The notes beneath the pieces were generated by a model. That model saw nothing but the letters and a program-made list of their open reading frames with translations, searched no databases and was not told the origin of the DNA. Below are positions 1-5,628 of a DNA stretch of 11,129 nt, piece after piece (position 1 is the first letter of the stretch; every line of letters starts with the position of its first letter). The DNA comes from Dehalococcoidia bacterium (lineage in GTDB: Bacteria > Chloroflexota > Dehalococcoidia > GIF9 > UBA5620): assembly GCA_016783225.1 (NCBI GenBank), contig JADHWZ010000057.1:1-11129 (forward strand), given 5' to 3'. The position numbers were made by a program, and so were the translations under genes.

Positions 1-144
1 GAAGCCCTCGTATCCTTGTTGAAATCGCCGGAGCTGGCAAGACTTAGGGATGAATCTGAAAAACGTCTTGCCGACGGTAGGGAAGTCAAGCTGACAATAC
101 ACTTGTCTGAAGGACAACCCAGGTACGAGTTAAAGGCAGACTAG
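1..144 (+). CDS. C-terminal end of an unrecognised protein (partial)
   Basis: An open frame enters from the left edge in frame 1 and stops at TAG 142-144, giving 47 residues with no start inside the window. The visible part is charged and probably helical in its first half (Leu/Lys/Glu/Arg rich, around ELARLRDESEKRL) and then reads as a short beta-like stretch (EVKLTIHLSEG). There are no cysteines and no motif I can assign to a family. The next gene starts 24 bp downstream with its own ribosome binding site, in the same direction, so it is probably part of the same transcript. Function unknown. Confidence 0.6.
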   Translation, partial: EALVSLLKSPELARLRDESEKRLADGREVKLTIHLSEGQPRYELKAD

Positions 145-168
145 ACGAAAGCCGGAAGGAGAACGGCA

Positions 169-408
169 GTGCCACTTCATGATTTCAAGTGCGCCCAGTG
201 TGGAATGGTATCGGAGATATTGGTTCGGAGCTCTCACCAAGACAATCTAAAATGCCCCGCCTGTGGGGGTCAGGACCTGGAGAAGCTCATCTCTGCTTCT
301 TACCTGGTGAGAACTGAGGCCAGAGCAGCCGGCACTACATGTTGCGGCAGGGCAGAGCGCTGCGAAGCACCGCCGTGCTCGACCGGGGGCGACTGTCGTA
401 GAGATTGA
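169..408 (+). CDS. FmdB-family zinc-ribbon protein with Cys-rich tail
   Basis: A 79-residue protein of the FmdB/putative regulatory zinc-ribbon family. It opens with the typical MPLxDFxCxxCG pattern, and the ribbon ligands are C8, C11, C29 and C32 (CAQCG ... CPACG), followed by the family-typical KLIS segment near residue 39. The last 25 residues form a second cysteine-rich block (C58, C59, C65, C70, C76) ending in CRRD. Such a tail is common in anaerobe members of the family and could bind metal, but its role is not known. The start is GTG at 169, set by AAGGAG at 156-161 with a 7-base spacer. FmdB proteins were named from formylmethanofuran dehydrogenase operons, and a regulatory or metal-handling role is only presumed. 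Its position in front of Fe-S and molybdenum cofactor genes fits that. Confidence 0.85.
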   Translation: MPLHDFKCAQCGMVSEILVRSSHQDNLKCPACGGQDLEKLISASYLVRTEARAAGTTCCGRAERCEAPPCSTGGDCRRD

Positions 409-437
409 AGTTGATCGAAACATAGCTAAACTGAACC

Positions 438-444
438 AAGGAGG
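438..444 (+). promoter_or_regulatory. Strong Shine-Dalgarno of the NifX-like gene
   Basis: A full AAGGAGG lies 6 bases before the ATG at 451. It fixes this start and is the strongest ribosome binding site on the left half of the window. Confidence 0.7.
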
Positions 445-450
445 ACACAA

Positions 451-789
451 ATGAGGTATGCAGTTCCAGTGACGGATGGCAAGATAGCTGTCCACTTCGG
501 TCATTGTGACCAGTTCGTCTTGTTCGATGTTGACGAGGGGAAGAAAGAGATTGTAAGAAAGGAAGTCCTCGCTTCTCCGGGACACCAGCCCGGGTTGCTT
601 CCGGTGTGGCTGGCAGATGAGGGGGTCTCTGTCATCATAGCCGGTGGCATGGGGTCCCGAGCACAGACTCTGTTCAGAGAGAATCAAATCCAGGTTGTCG
701 TTGGTACTTTACAAGACGACCCCGAGAAGGCAATTCTGGACTGCATAGCCGGCAAATTGGCTACGGGCGATAATATATGTGACCACTAG
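451..789 (+). CDS. NifX/NifB-C-like dinitrogenase Fe-Mo cofactor family protein
   Basis: A 112-residue single-domain protein of the Nitro_FeMo-Co family (NifX, NafY, VnfX and the NifB C-terminus). Visible signatures are the N-terminal MRYAVPVTDG strand, HFGHCDQF at residues 15-22 (the cluster or cofactor-binding region in this family), the GVSVIIAGGMGSRAQ stretch at 58-72, and a C-terminal NICDH at 108-112 that is typical of the small stand-alone members. NifX relatives bind Fe-S or Fe-Mo precursors. In genomes without nitrogenase, stand-alone copies usually sit beside Mrp/NBP35 ATPases and are thought to carry metal clusters. Here the Mrp gene begins 26 bp downstream, which matches that arrangement. 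No nif structural gene is seen, so nitrogen fixation should not be inferred. Confidence 0.9.
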   Translation: MRYAVPVTDGKIAVHFGHCDQFVLFDVDEGKKEIVRKEVLASPGHQPGLLPVWLADEGVSVIIAGGMGSRAQTLFRENQIQVVVGTLQDDPEKAILDCIAGKLATGDNICDH

Positions 790-815
790 GGCAAGAGAGA
801 TCGGAGGAATGGTCT

Positions 816-1847
816 ATGCCAACTGAAGAGCAGATAAGACAGAGTCTGAAAGAAGTATTGGTTCCAGGTGCTATGCGCAGCCTGGTGAGCCTGAATCTAG
901 TCCGTGAAATCACCGTATCTGACCAAAAGGTGGACATTACTCTTGCCTCAACCGCTTTGAATCCAGGTACCCAGGACTGGCTAAAGTCAAAGATCAGCGA
1001 GGGCACTGGGTCGCTGCCCGGCATTAAGCAGGTAAACGTCGCGTTCACGGAGGCCAAGCCGAAGGAAATAAACGAGGTGGGCACGGTGGTTGCCGTGATG
1101 AGCGGCAAGGGTGGCGTAGGCAAATCTCTCGTGGCGGCGCTTCTCGCCATTGCACTTGCCCGCCAGGGGAAGGAGGTGGGCATCCTCGACGCTGACATCA
1201 CCGGCCCCAGCATTCCCAAGATGTTCGGCTTGAGCGGTGCGCGCCCCAGTGGCAGTGATACTGGTATGATGCCGGTTTTGACCAAAATGGGCATCGCTGT
1301 TATGTCCATCAACCTTGTTCTGGAGCATGAGGACGACGCGGTTATCTGGCGTGGCCCTCTGATTGGCAAGGCCATCCAGCAATTCTGGGAAGATATGCTC
1401 TGGGGCAAGCTTGACTGCCTTATAGTCGACCTGCCACCAGGGACGGCCGACGCTCCGTTGACCGTAATGCAGTCTCTGCCGGTGGCAGGGGTGGTCATAG
1501 TGTTCAGCCCCCAAGAGCTGGCGGCAATGGTGGTAAGGAAAGCGGTGAACATGACTCGACAGATGAGTGTCCCCATTATAGGGGTGGTGGAAAACATGAG
1601 CTACTTCACTCTGCCTGATACAGGGAAAAGGCTGGAGCTCTTTGGTAAGAGCAGAGGCGATGAGATGGCAAAGGCAGCCGCGACATCGCTTCTAGCGCAG
1701 ATACCTATCGACCCAAAGCTGGCTGAGCTTTGCGACAAAGGCGAGATTGAACGATATAGCTCCGACGTCTTCGATATACTGAGTCGGAATTTCACCCAGG
1801 CATTGCCTCTTGGAAGAAAAAACAAAACGGATAACAAAAGCCAGTAG
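816..1847 (+). CDS. mrp: Mrp/NBP35-type Fe-S carrier P-loop ATPase, CPxC motif absent
   Basis: A 343-residue cytosolic ATPase of the Mrp/ApbC/NBP35 family, which in characterised members binds and delivers [4Fe-4S] clusters. Residues about 5-80 form a DUF59 (MIP18-like) domain. The deviant Walker A is GKGGVGKS at 97-104, followed by LDADITGPS at 124-132 and the Walker B/switch region LIVDLPPGT at 202-210. The region that usually carries the cluster-binding CPxC reads ENMSYFTLPDTG at 259-270, so both cysteines are replaced (Leu and Thr). The only Cys in the C-terminal half besides C201 is C306. It may therefore work as an ATPase partner using cysteines of the neighbouring NifX-like or NifU-like proteins, or no longer carry a cluster itself. 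The ATG at 816 follows GGAGGA at 803-808. The scaffold gene starts 11 bp after the stop. Confidence 0.93.
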   Translation: MPTEEQIRQSLKEVLVPGAMRSLVSLNLVREITVSDQKVDITLASTALNPGTQDWLKSKISEGTGSLPGIKQVNVAFTEAKPKEINEVGTVVAVMSGKGGVGKSLVAALLAIALARQGKEVGILDADITGPSIPKMFGLSGARPSGSDTGMMPVLTKMGIAVMSINLVLEHEDDAVIWRGPLIGKAIQQFWEDMLWGKLDCLIVDLPPGTADAPLTVMQSLPVAGVVIVFSPQELAAMVVRKAVNMTRQMSVPIIGVVENMSYFTLPDTGKRLELFGKSRGDEMAKAAATSLLAQIPIDPKLAELCDKGEIERYSSDVFDILSRNFTQALPLGRKNKTDNKSQ

Positions 1848-1858
1848 AGAGACCAAGG

Positions 1859-2305
1859 ATGGCCACGGAATTTGATGAACTCCAGAACGAGGTAATAGCT
1901 CAGATGAAACAGGTGTACACCGAAACGGCTATCGACCATGCTATGAACCCTCGAAATGCAGGCAGCATCGCCGGTGCTGACGGTTTTGGTTCCGTTACCG
2001 GTCCCTGTGGGGATACCATGGAGATATGGCTTAAGGTGAAGGACGGCAAGGTGGCAGATGCTGCTTTTTGGACGGACGGTTGCGGCACCACTATCGCCTG
2101 TGGCAGCATGGTAACAGAAATGGTTAAGTCCAGGAATGTCGTCCACGCTTTGGCTATCAATCAAAGCGAGATCTTAGGGAGTCTAGGGGGGCTGCCTGAG
2201 GACAGCCTTCACTGTGCCCTCCTGGCTGCAGACACCCTTCAAGCAGCAATTCGAGACTACCTAGCGTTAAAAAGAGAGCCGTGGAAAAAAGCTTACAGGA
2301 GATGA
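1859..2305 (+). CDS. IscU/NifU-N-type Fe-S cluster assembly scaffold
   Basis: A 148-residue protein matching the NifU N-terminal/IscU fold, on which Fe-S clusters are built before transfer. The three ligand cysteines are in their usual contexts: C50 in VTGPCGD (with D52), C75 in TDGCGTT and C119 in DSLHCALLA. An NPRNAG motif at 30-35 lies near the start of the domain. An additional C81 (IACGS) and a roughly 20-residue N-terminal helix are features of a stand-alone subfamily found in anaerobes, which supports the ATG at 1859; an internal ATG at 1904 with GAGG upstream is the alternative. No NifS/IscS desulfurase is in the window. It sits directly after the Mrp ATPase, its likely partner in cluster transfer, and its TGA overlaps the next gene's ATG (ATGA at 2302-2305). 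Confidence 0.92.
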   Translation: MATEFDELQNEVIAQMKQVYTETAIDHAMNPRNAGSIAGADGFGSVTGPCGDTMEIWLKVKDGKVADAAFWTDGCGTTIACGSMVTEMVKSRNVVHALAINQSEILGSLGGLPEDSLHCALLAADTLQAAIRDYLALKREPWKKAYRR

Positions 2306-2962
2306 CGAAGTCAAGAAGTTCTTCGTTCGATTCCATGGCTTCGGAATATGATTCCTGCTTCCAACATAAAGGGAAACTTGTCTTTGCTATAGAGACTCAA
2401 GCCTTTGAGGAAGCCTTGCCTCTGCTGCCAAAACCCTGGCTCGAAATCGGAGTCGGTAGCGGTCGTTTTGCCCAAGCCCTACGCATAGAGAACGGGCTAG
2501 ATCCGTCAATTGAGCTTCTCAAGATGGCGAGAAATCGAGGCGTAAATACCTTTCTTGGCAGAGGAGAGGCAATTCCCTTTAAGAGCAATATCTTTGGGGC
2601 AGTGTTTCTCATTGCCACGCTGTGCTTTGTCAGACTCATCCCTGAAGGTCATAATGGAGGCTAATCGTCTCCTTAGGAAGGGCGGAAGGATAGTGTTTGG
2701 CTTGCTGCTACGAGAAAGCCCTTGGGGGCAATCCTATGAGATGAAGAAGGAGGCCGGACACCCTTTCTACAAGCATGCCACCTTTTACAGCTACGCAGAA
2801 CTTGAGACATACCTAACGCGGACTGGCTTTTCAACTGAAAAGGTTGTCTCAACTCTGTTTCAGGAGCCTGACAAGGTGGAGCATATGGAGTTGCCACAGC
2901 ACGATTTTTCTCCTGACGCCGGGTTTACAGTGATTGTGGCCCGGAAAGGGCAAGCCAAATAA
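2302..2962 (+). pseudogene. Class I SAM-dependent methyltransferase, split by a frameshift
   Basis: Two reading frames together make one methyltransferase of about 220 residues. The 5' part (ATG 2302, stop TAA 2662-2664) has the family start FDSMASEYD, SAM motif I LEIGVGSGRFAQAL, the acidic LDPS segment and GEAIPFKSNIFGAVF ending in TLCFV. The 3' part continues in the +1 frame from about 2633 (reading DSSLKVIMEANRLL) through RKGGRIVFG, a typical post-motif segment, to TAA at 2960-2962. The change occurs around 2629-2635, and removing one base there would restore the frame. A caller would otherwise report two genes, about 2302-2664 (or GTG 2281) and about 2654-2962 (ATG 2654). No slippery heptamer is visible, so this is a real mutation or an assembly error rather than recoding. 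The substrate is unknown. The ATGA overlap implies translational coupling to the scaffold gene. Confidence 0.8.
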
Positions 2963-2988
2963 TCATTTCTCAAAGGGATGAATAGAGG

Positions 2989-3639
2989 ATGCCTCCCATA
3001 GTCTCGATTGTAGGCAAATCTAAGTCGGGAAAGACCCGCCTCATAGAAGGGCTGATTTCAGAGCTAAAGTCCAGAGGTTACCGTGTAGCTACAGTCAAGC
3101 ACGCACCGCGCGGATTCAGCTTCGACAAACCGAGCAAGGACAGCTGGCGTCACATCGAGGCCGGAAGTGAAGCCACGGCTGTCAGTTCGCCCGGTAATTT
3201 GGTGCTCATCAAGCCTGTGAAACAAGATGCCAGTCTTGATGAGATAGCCCGCCTCTTGGGTGATGAACATGACATCATCCTCGCTGAAGGATTCAAGCAG
3301 AGCAGTGTGCCTAAGATAGAGGTTCATCGTAGAGAAGTTGGATTACCGCTCAGCTCTGTCAGGAAAGTCGTAGCTATAGCTACTGACGAACCACTTGAAA
3401 CCAAGATCAGGCAACTCTCTCTGGAGGACGTCAAAGGCCTGGCTGACCTCTTGGAGAATGGCTTCATAAAGCCTCAAAGGGAGCGTATCTCTATTTATGT
3501 AAACAACGAGCCTATACCCCTAAGCGCGTTCCCCAGGGACATCATTACTAATACGCTCGTCGCTATGGTCTCCAGCTTAAAAGGAGTTGGAAAGGTAAAG
3601 AATCTTCAGATCTGCCTGAGGAAACAACCAAAGCCCTGA
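2989..3639 (+). CDS. mobB: MobB, molybdopterin-guanine dinucleotide biosynthesis GTPase, with C-terminal extension
   Basis: A 216-residue P-loop protein. MobB binds GTP and assists MobA in attaching GMP to molybdopterin, giving the MGD cofactor of the DMSO reductase superfamily (formate dehydrogenases, nitrate reductases and others). Seen: Walker A GKSKSGKT at 9-16, VATVKHAP at 33-40, DSWRHIEAGS at 51-60, ILAEGFK at 97-103 and PKIEVHR at 108-114, all in the family's order. Typical MobB ends near 160-175 residues. Here an extra segment, 161-216 (ISIYVNNEPIPL ... SSLKGVGKVKNLQICL), looks like a small alpha/beta domain. The ATG at 2989 is preceded by AGAGG too close and AAAGGG 11 bases away, so initiation may be modest. 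No mobA or moa/moe genes are in the window. It suggests that the cell makes a bis-MGD Mo or W enzyme. Confidence 0.92.
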   Translation: MPPIVSIVGKSKSGKTRLIEGLISELKSRGYRVATVKHAPRGFSFDKPSKDSWRHIEAGSEATAVSSPGNLVLIKPVKQDASLDEIARLLGDEHDIILAEGFKQSSVPKIEVHRREVGLPLSSVRKVVAIATDEPLETKIRQLSLEDVKGLADLLENGFIKPQRERISIYVNNEPIPLSAFPRDIITNTLVAMVSSLKGVGKVKNLQICLRKQPKP

Positions 3640-3694
3640 GTCTATCGGCAAAGGAGTATGCTTCACTGCATGAAGCGTTCGCGTTGTTAGTGCT

Positions 3695-3973
3695 ATGCTG
3701 CAAGTGAGAAAAGACTTCTGTCTCGGCTGCGGGCTTTGCACCCAGTATTGCCCACAGGGGGCGATCTATCTCTTCTGGGGACAGGCGCAAATAGACCAGA
3801 CCAGGTGCAATTCCTGTGGTTTGTGTCTGGAAATCTGTCCCCAAGGAGCCATTATCGAGAAGACTGCCATCTCACCCAAGGCTCTGACTAAGGAAATACG
3901 AGGCATGCGCAAGCAAACAGAGGATATTTTAGCAAGAATCGAGAGACTAAGCTCAGCCAGTCGGAAGAATTAG
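3695..3973 (+). CDS. 2x[4Fe-4S] ferredoxin with helical C-terminal tail
   Basis: A 92-residue electron carrier with two complete CxxCxxCxxxCP motifs: C9, C12, C15, C19 and C38, C41, C44, C48. The two half-domains are related (LGCGLCTQYCPQGAI and NSCGLCLEICPQGAI), as in clostridial-type ferredoxins. Residues about 58-92 are charged and helix-forming (KALTKEIRGMRKQTEDILARIERL), which could dock to a partner protein. The start is the first ATG after an in-frame TGA at 3671, but no good ribosome binding site precedes it. A 10-codon frame with AAAGGAG just ahead (3658-3690) stops four bases upstream, so coupled re-initiation is possible. Between MobB and the HoxU-like polyferredoxin, it probably supplies electrons to, or takes them from, a redox enzyme encoded elsewhere. 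Confidence 0.88.
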   Translation: MLQVRKDFCLGCGLCTQYCPQGAIYLFWGQAQIDQTRCNSCGLCLEICPQGAIIEKTAISPKALTKEIRGMRKQTEDILARIERLSSASRKN

Positions 3974-4017
3974 CAAAGACGCGGCTTGATATCAGTCACG
4001 TACGTACACACAAAGAG

Positions 4018-4497
4018 ATGTCTGTTTTTCCAAGAGTATCTCTGTATGACCCGGAAGTTGCCTCAACAAAGGGCAGCTATGTCTTGATCGTTGGACTTAA
4101 TGCCGAGAAAAGAATCCATGTAGGTAGCCTCGGGGTGATTCCATTTCCCCCGGGGTGCTATGGTTACCTGGGCTCAGCTTTAGGCGGGTTCAAATCAAGG
4201 CTGAATCGCCATCTAACTAAAGACAAGAAACAAAGGTGGCATATCGACTACCTCCTGAGTGAAGCTCATGTCCTGCAAGTGATCCTTTGTGAAGTTGAGC
4301 AAAGGCTTGAGTGTCTTCTGTCTCAAGTTCTGGCAAACAAGTTTTCTTTTGTGCCTGGCTTCGGCTCAAGTGACTGTCGGTGCAAAAGCCATTTGTATTT
4401 TGCCAACAATAGGGCCTGTCTAGAACGAGGTATCAGAAGGGCAATCGCCGATCTAGCTTTGCCCCGACAGGTTTGCAAAGAAACACCAGGACCCTAG
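4018..4497 (+). CDS. DUF123 / GIY-YIG-like nuclease-family protein
   Basis: A 159-residue protein matching DUF123, a GIY-YIG-like domain that stands alone or is fused to endonuclease III in some prokaryotes. Conserved marks: GSYVLIVGL at 19-27 (first strand), FPPGCYGYLGSALGG at 43-57 (YIG-like segment), RLNRHL at 61-66 (candidate catalytic Arg), WHIDYLL at 74-80 and the signature PGFGSSDCRCKSHL at 113-126, whose Cys/His residues may bind a metal. A role in DNA repair or processing is suspected for the family but is not established. No Nth partner is adjacent. The start at 4018 has only a weak AAGAG immediately ahead. The following gene starts 7 bp after the stop, so it is co-transcribed with the Fe-S genes despite the unrelated function. 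Confidence 0.85.
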   Translation: MSVFPRVSLYDPEVASTKGSYVLIVGLNAEKRIHVGSLGVIPFPPGCYGYLGSALGGFKSRLNRHLTKDKKQRWHIDYLLSEAHVLQVILCEVEQRLECLLSQVLANKFSFVPGFGSSDCRCKSHLYFANNRACLERGIRRAIADLALPRQVCKETPGP

Positions 4498-4504
4498 GAT
4501 AGAA

Positions 4505-5188
4505 ATGAAGTTGGCTACTTTCACCGTCGACGGTATTGAGGTCAAAGCTCAGCAGGGAGCGAATCTCCTGTGGGCAGCTTTGGACAATGGATTCTACATT
4601 CCCAATCTGTGTGCTATGAGGGAAGCTGACCCTCCTTTCGCCTCATGTCGTCTCTGTTTCGTCGAGATTGAGCGCACAAGTGCCCCCGTTACTGCTTGCA
4701 CCAAGACGGTCAGTGACGGCATGGCAGTCCATCTCAACACTCCCAAAGCTCAGAGGCTCAGGAATACGGCTTTCGAGCTTCTCCTGAGTCACCACCACCT
4801 CGATTGTCGCAATTGTGCCAAAAACCGAAACTGCGAGCTACAGGACATTAGCTCTCGCCTCGGTCTGAAACTGAAGCTTAGGAGACTCCGACACATACCC
4901 CTGGAATTGCCCGTAGACTCAAGTCACCCCTTGTTCATCTACGACCCCAACAAATGTGTTCTATGCGGCAGATGCGTTCGGGTATGTCACGACCACGGCA
5001 CCGGCGTCCTCGATTTCGCTTTCAGAGGCATTGATACCGTCGTCACCACGTTGGCCGGCACCCCATTGGCTGATGCAGGGTGTGATTCCTGTTTAGCTTG
5101 TGTAGCTGTTTGTCCGGTAGGTGCCCTGGTAGCTAAGCCAGGGGTATCCCTCGACGAAGCTAAAGCTGCCGTGGCCCACCTGATATAA
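4505..5188 (+). CDS. HoxU/NuoG-N-like polyferredoxin subunit ([2Fe-2S] + His-Cys3 [4Fe-4S] + 2x[4Fe-4S])
   Basis: A 227-residue electron-transfer subunit with the domain order of HoxU and the N-termini of NuoG, [FeFe]-hydrogenase and NAD-linked formate dehydrogenase alpha subunits. All ligands are present: [2Fe-2S] at C36, C48, C51, C65; the His-Cys3 cluster at H97, C101, C104, C110 (CRNCAKNRNCELQ); then two [4Fe-4S] sets at C151, C154, C157, C161 and C193, C196, C199, C203. The protein stops right after the last cluster, so no catalytic domain follows. Such subunits wire an NAD(P)H or ferredoxin module to a hydrogenase or formate dehydrogenase. No diaphorase or catalytic gene is next to it here. 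The ATG at 4505 follows AGGAT at 4496-4500, within the upstream stop region. HoxU-like is the closest label; the actual partner is not known. Confidence 0.9.
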   Translation: MKLATFTVDGIEVKAQQGANLLWAALDNGFYIPNLCAMREADPPFASCRLCFVEIERTSAPVTACTKTVSDGMAVHLNTPKAQRLRNTAFELLLSHHHLDCRNCAKNRNCELQDISSRLGLKLKLRRLRHIPLELPVDSSHPLFIYDPNKCVLCGRCVRVCHDHGTGVLDFAFRGIDTVVTTLAGTPLADAGCDSCLACVAVCPVGALVAKPGVSLDEAKAAVAHLI

Positions 5189-5241
5189 TACCGACATACG
5201 GAGTTTCGTGATTCTACCTGTTCAGACAAAGGGATGCCAGA

Positions 5242-5517
5242 ATGGTTCCGAACAATAAACCGCTAAGCGAGACCGAGGCGCAACAGATTGCCGAGAGATT
5301 CTTGCTGGCCAAGTACATCCAGTCTCAAGTTGAATTCACAGGCAACCAGCTAACTACTAGAGACAATGTTCAGATATATCAGCTGCGGGGGAGAATCACG
5401 ATGCGGTCTCGAGGCACGCTTGACCGTTTTGTTATTCCTCGGACTGCAAACAGGTATGACTTCAAGATAGAAGTCGATGCGCGGCAGGGGCAAATCCTCA
5501 GCTATGAGTTTCTCTAG
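5242..5517 (+). CDS. Small hypothetical protein, PepSY-like C-terminal strand
   Basis: A 91-residue soluble protein with no signal peptide, membrane segment or cysteine. It begins with a helix (LSETEAQQIAERFLLAKYI, about 8-26) followed by predicted beta strands, and ends with FKIEVDARQGQILSYEF at 74-90. The helix-then-strand layout with a closing VDxxxGxIL motif resembles small PepSY-type folds, but the similarity is loose and I do not assign a family. The ATG at 5242 is preceded by AAAGGG at 5228-5233, a proper ribosome binding site, which supports it as a real gene. It is the last gene of the plus-strand string, 53 bp after the polyferredoxin. Confidence 0.65.
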   Translation: MVPNNKPLSETEAQQIAERFLLAKYIQSQVEFTGNQLTTRDNVQIYQLRGRITMRSRGTLDRFVIPRTANRYDFKIEVDARQGQILSYEFL

Positions 5518-5628
5518 ATAGCTGCCAAGCTAAGGTCAAACCCCGTCAGTTCGAACAGAGCACCAATTTGTCAGGGCAGCCTTCGTTGTGCAACCAGTTG
5601 CTGACGACACACAATAAAGTGTCCAGAT
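5518..5628. other. Convergent intergenic region between the two gene strings
   Basis: This 111-bp stretch separates the end of the plus-strand string from the end of the minus-strand polysaccharide operon. Transcription from both sides must stop here or nearby. I see only a weak 5-bp stem, GACAC 5606-5610 with GTGTC 5619-5623 around an AT-rich loop, and no U-tract in either direction. Short GTCAG/CTGAC repeats (5570-5574 and 5601-5605) could form an imperfect larger hairpin. No convincing intrinsic terminator and no small gene is visible. Confidence 0.5.

Noticed and set aside
761..1597. Long open frame on the minus strand (278 codons) opposite the Mrp gene
   Set aside because: It lies wholly opposite a clear ATPase gene, its translation has no recognisable motif and is low-complexity Ser/Thr/Pro-rich, as expected for a shadow frame.
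2281..2301. GTG at 2281 as the start of the methyltransferase
   Set aside because: It adds seven residues with no family match and lacks a good ribosome binding site. The ATG at 2302 forms a typical ATGA overlap and sits close to the conserved FDSMASEYD start.
451..2305. Nitrogen-fixation (nif) cluster
   Set aside because: NifX-like and NifU-like domains are present, but no nifH/D/K/E/N/B gene is seen. Stand-alone copies of these families are widespread in anaerobes that do not fix nitrogen.
5606..5623. Possible bidirectional terminator hairpin GACAC/GTGTC
   Set aside because: The stem is only five base pairs with an AT loop, and no T-run follows on either strand.
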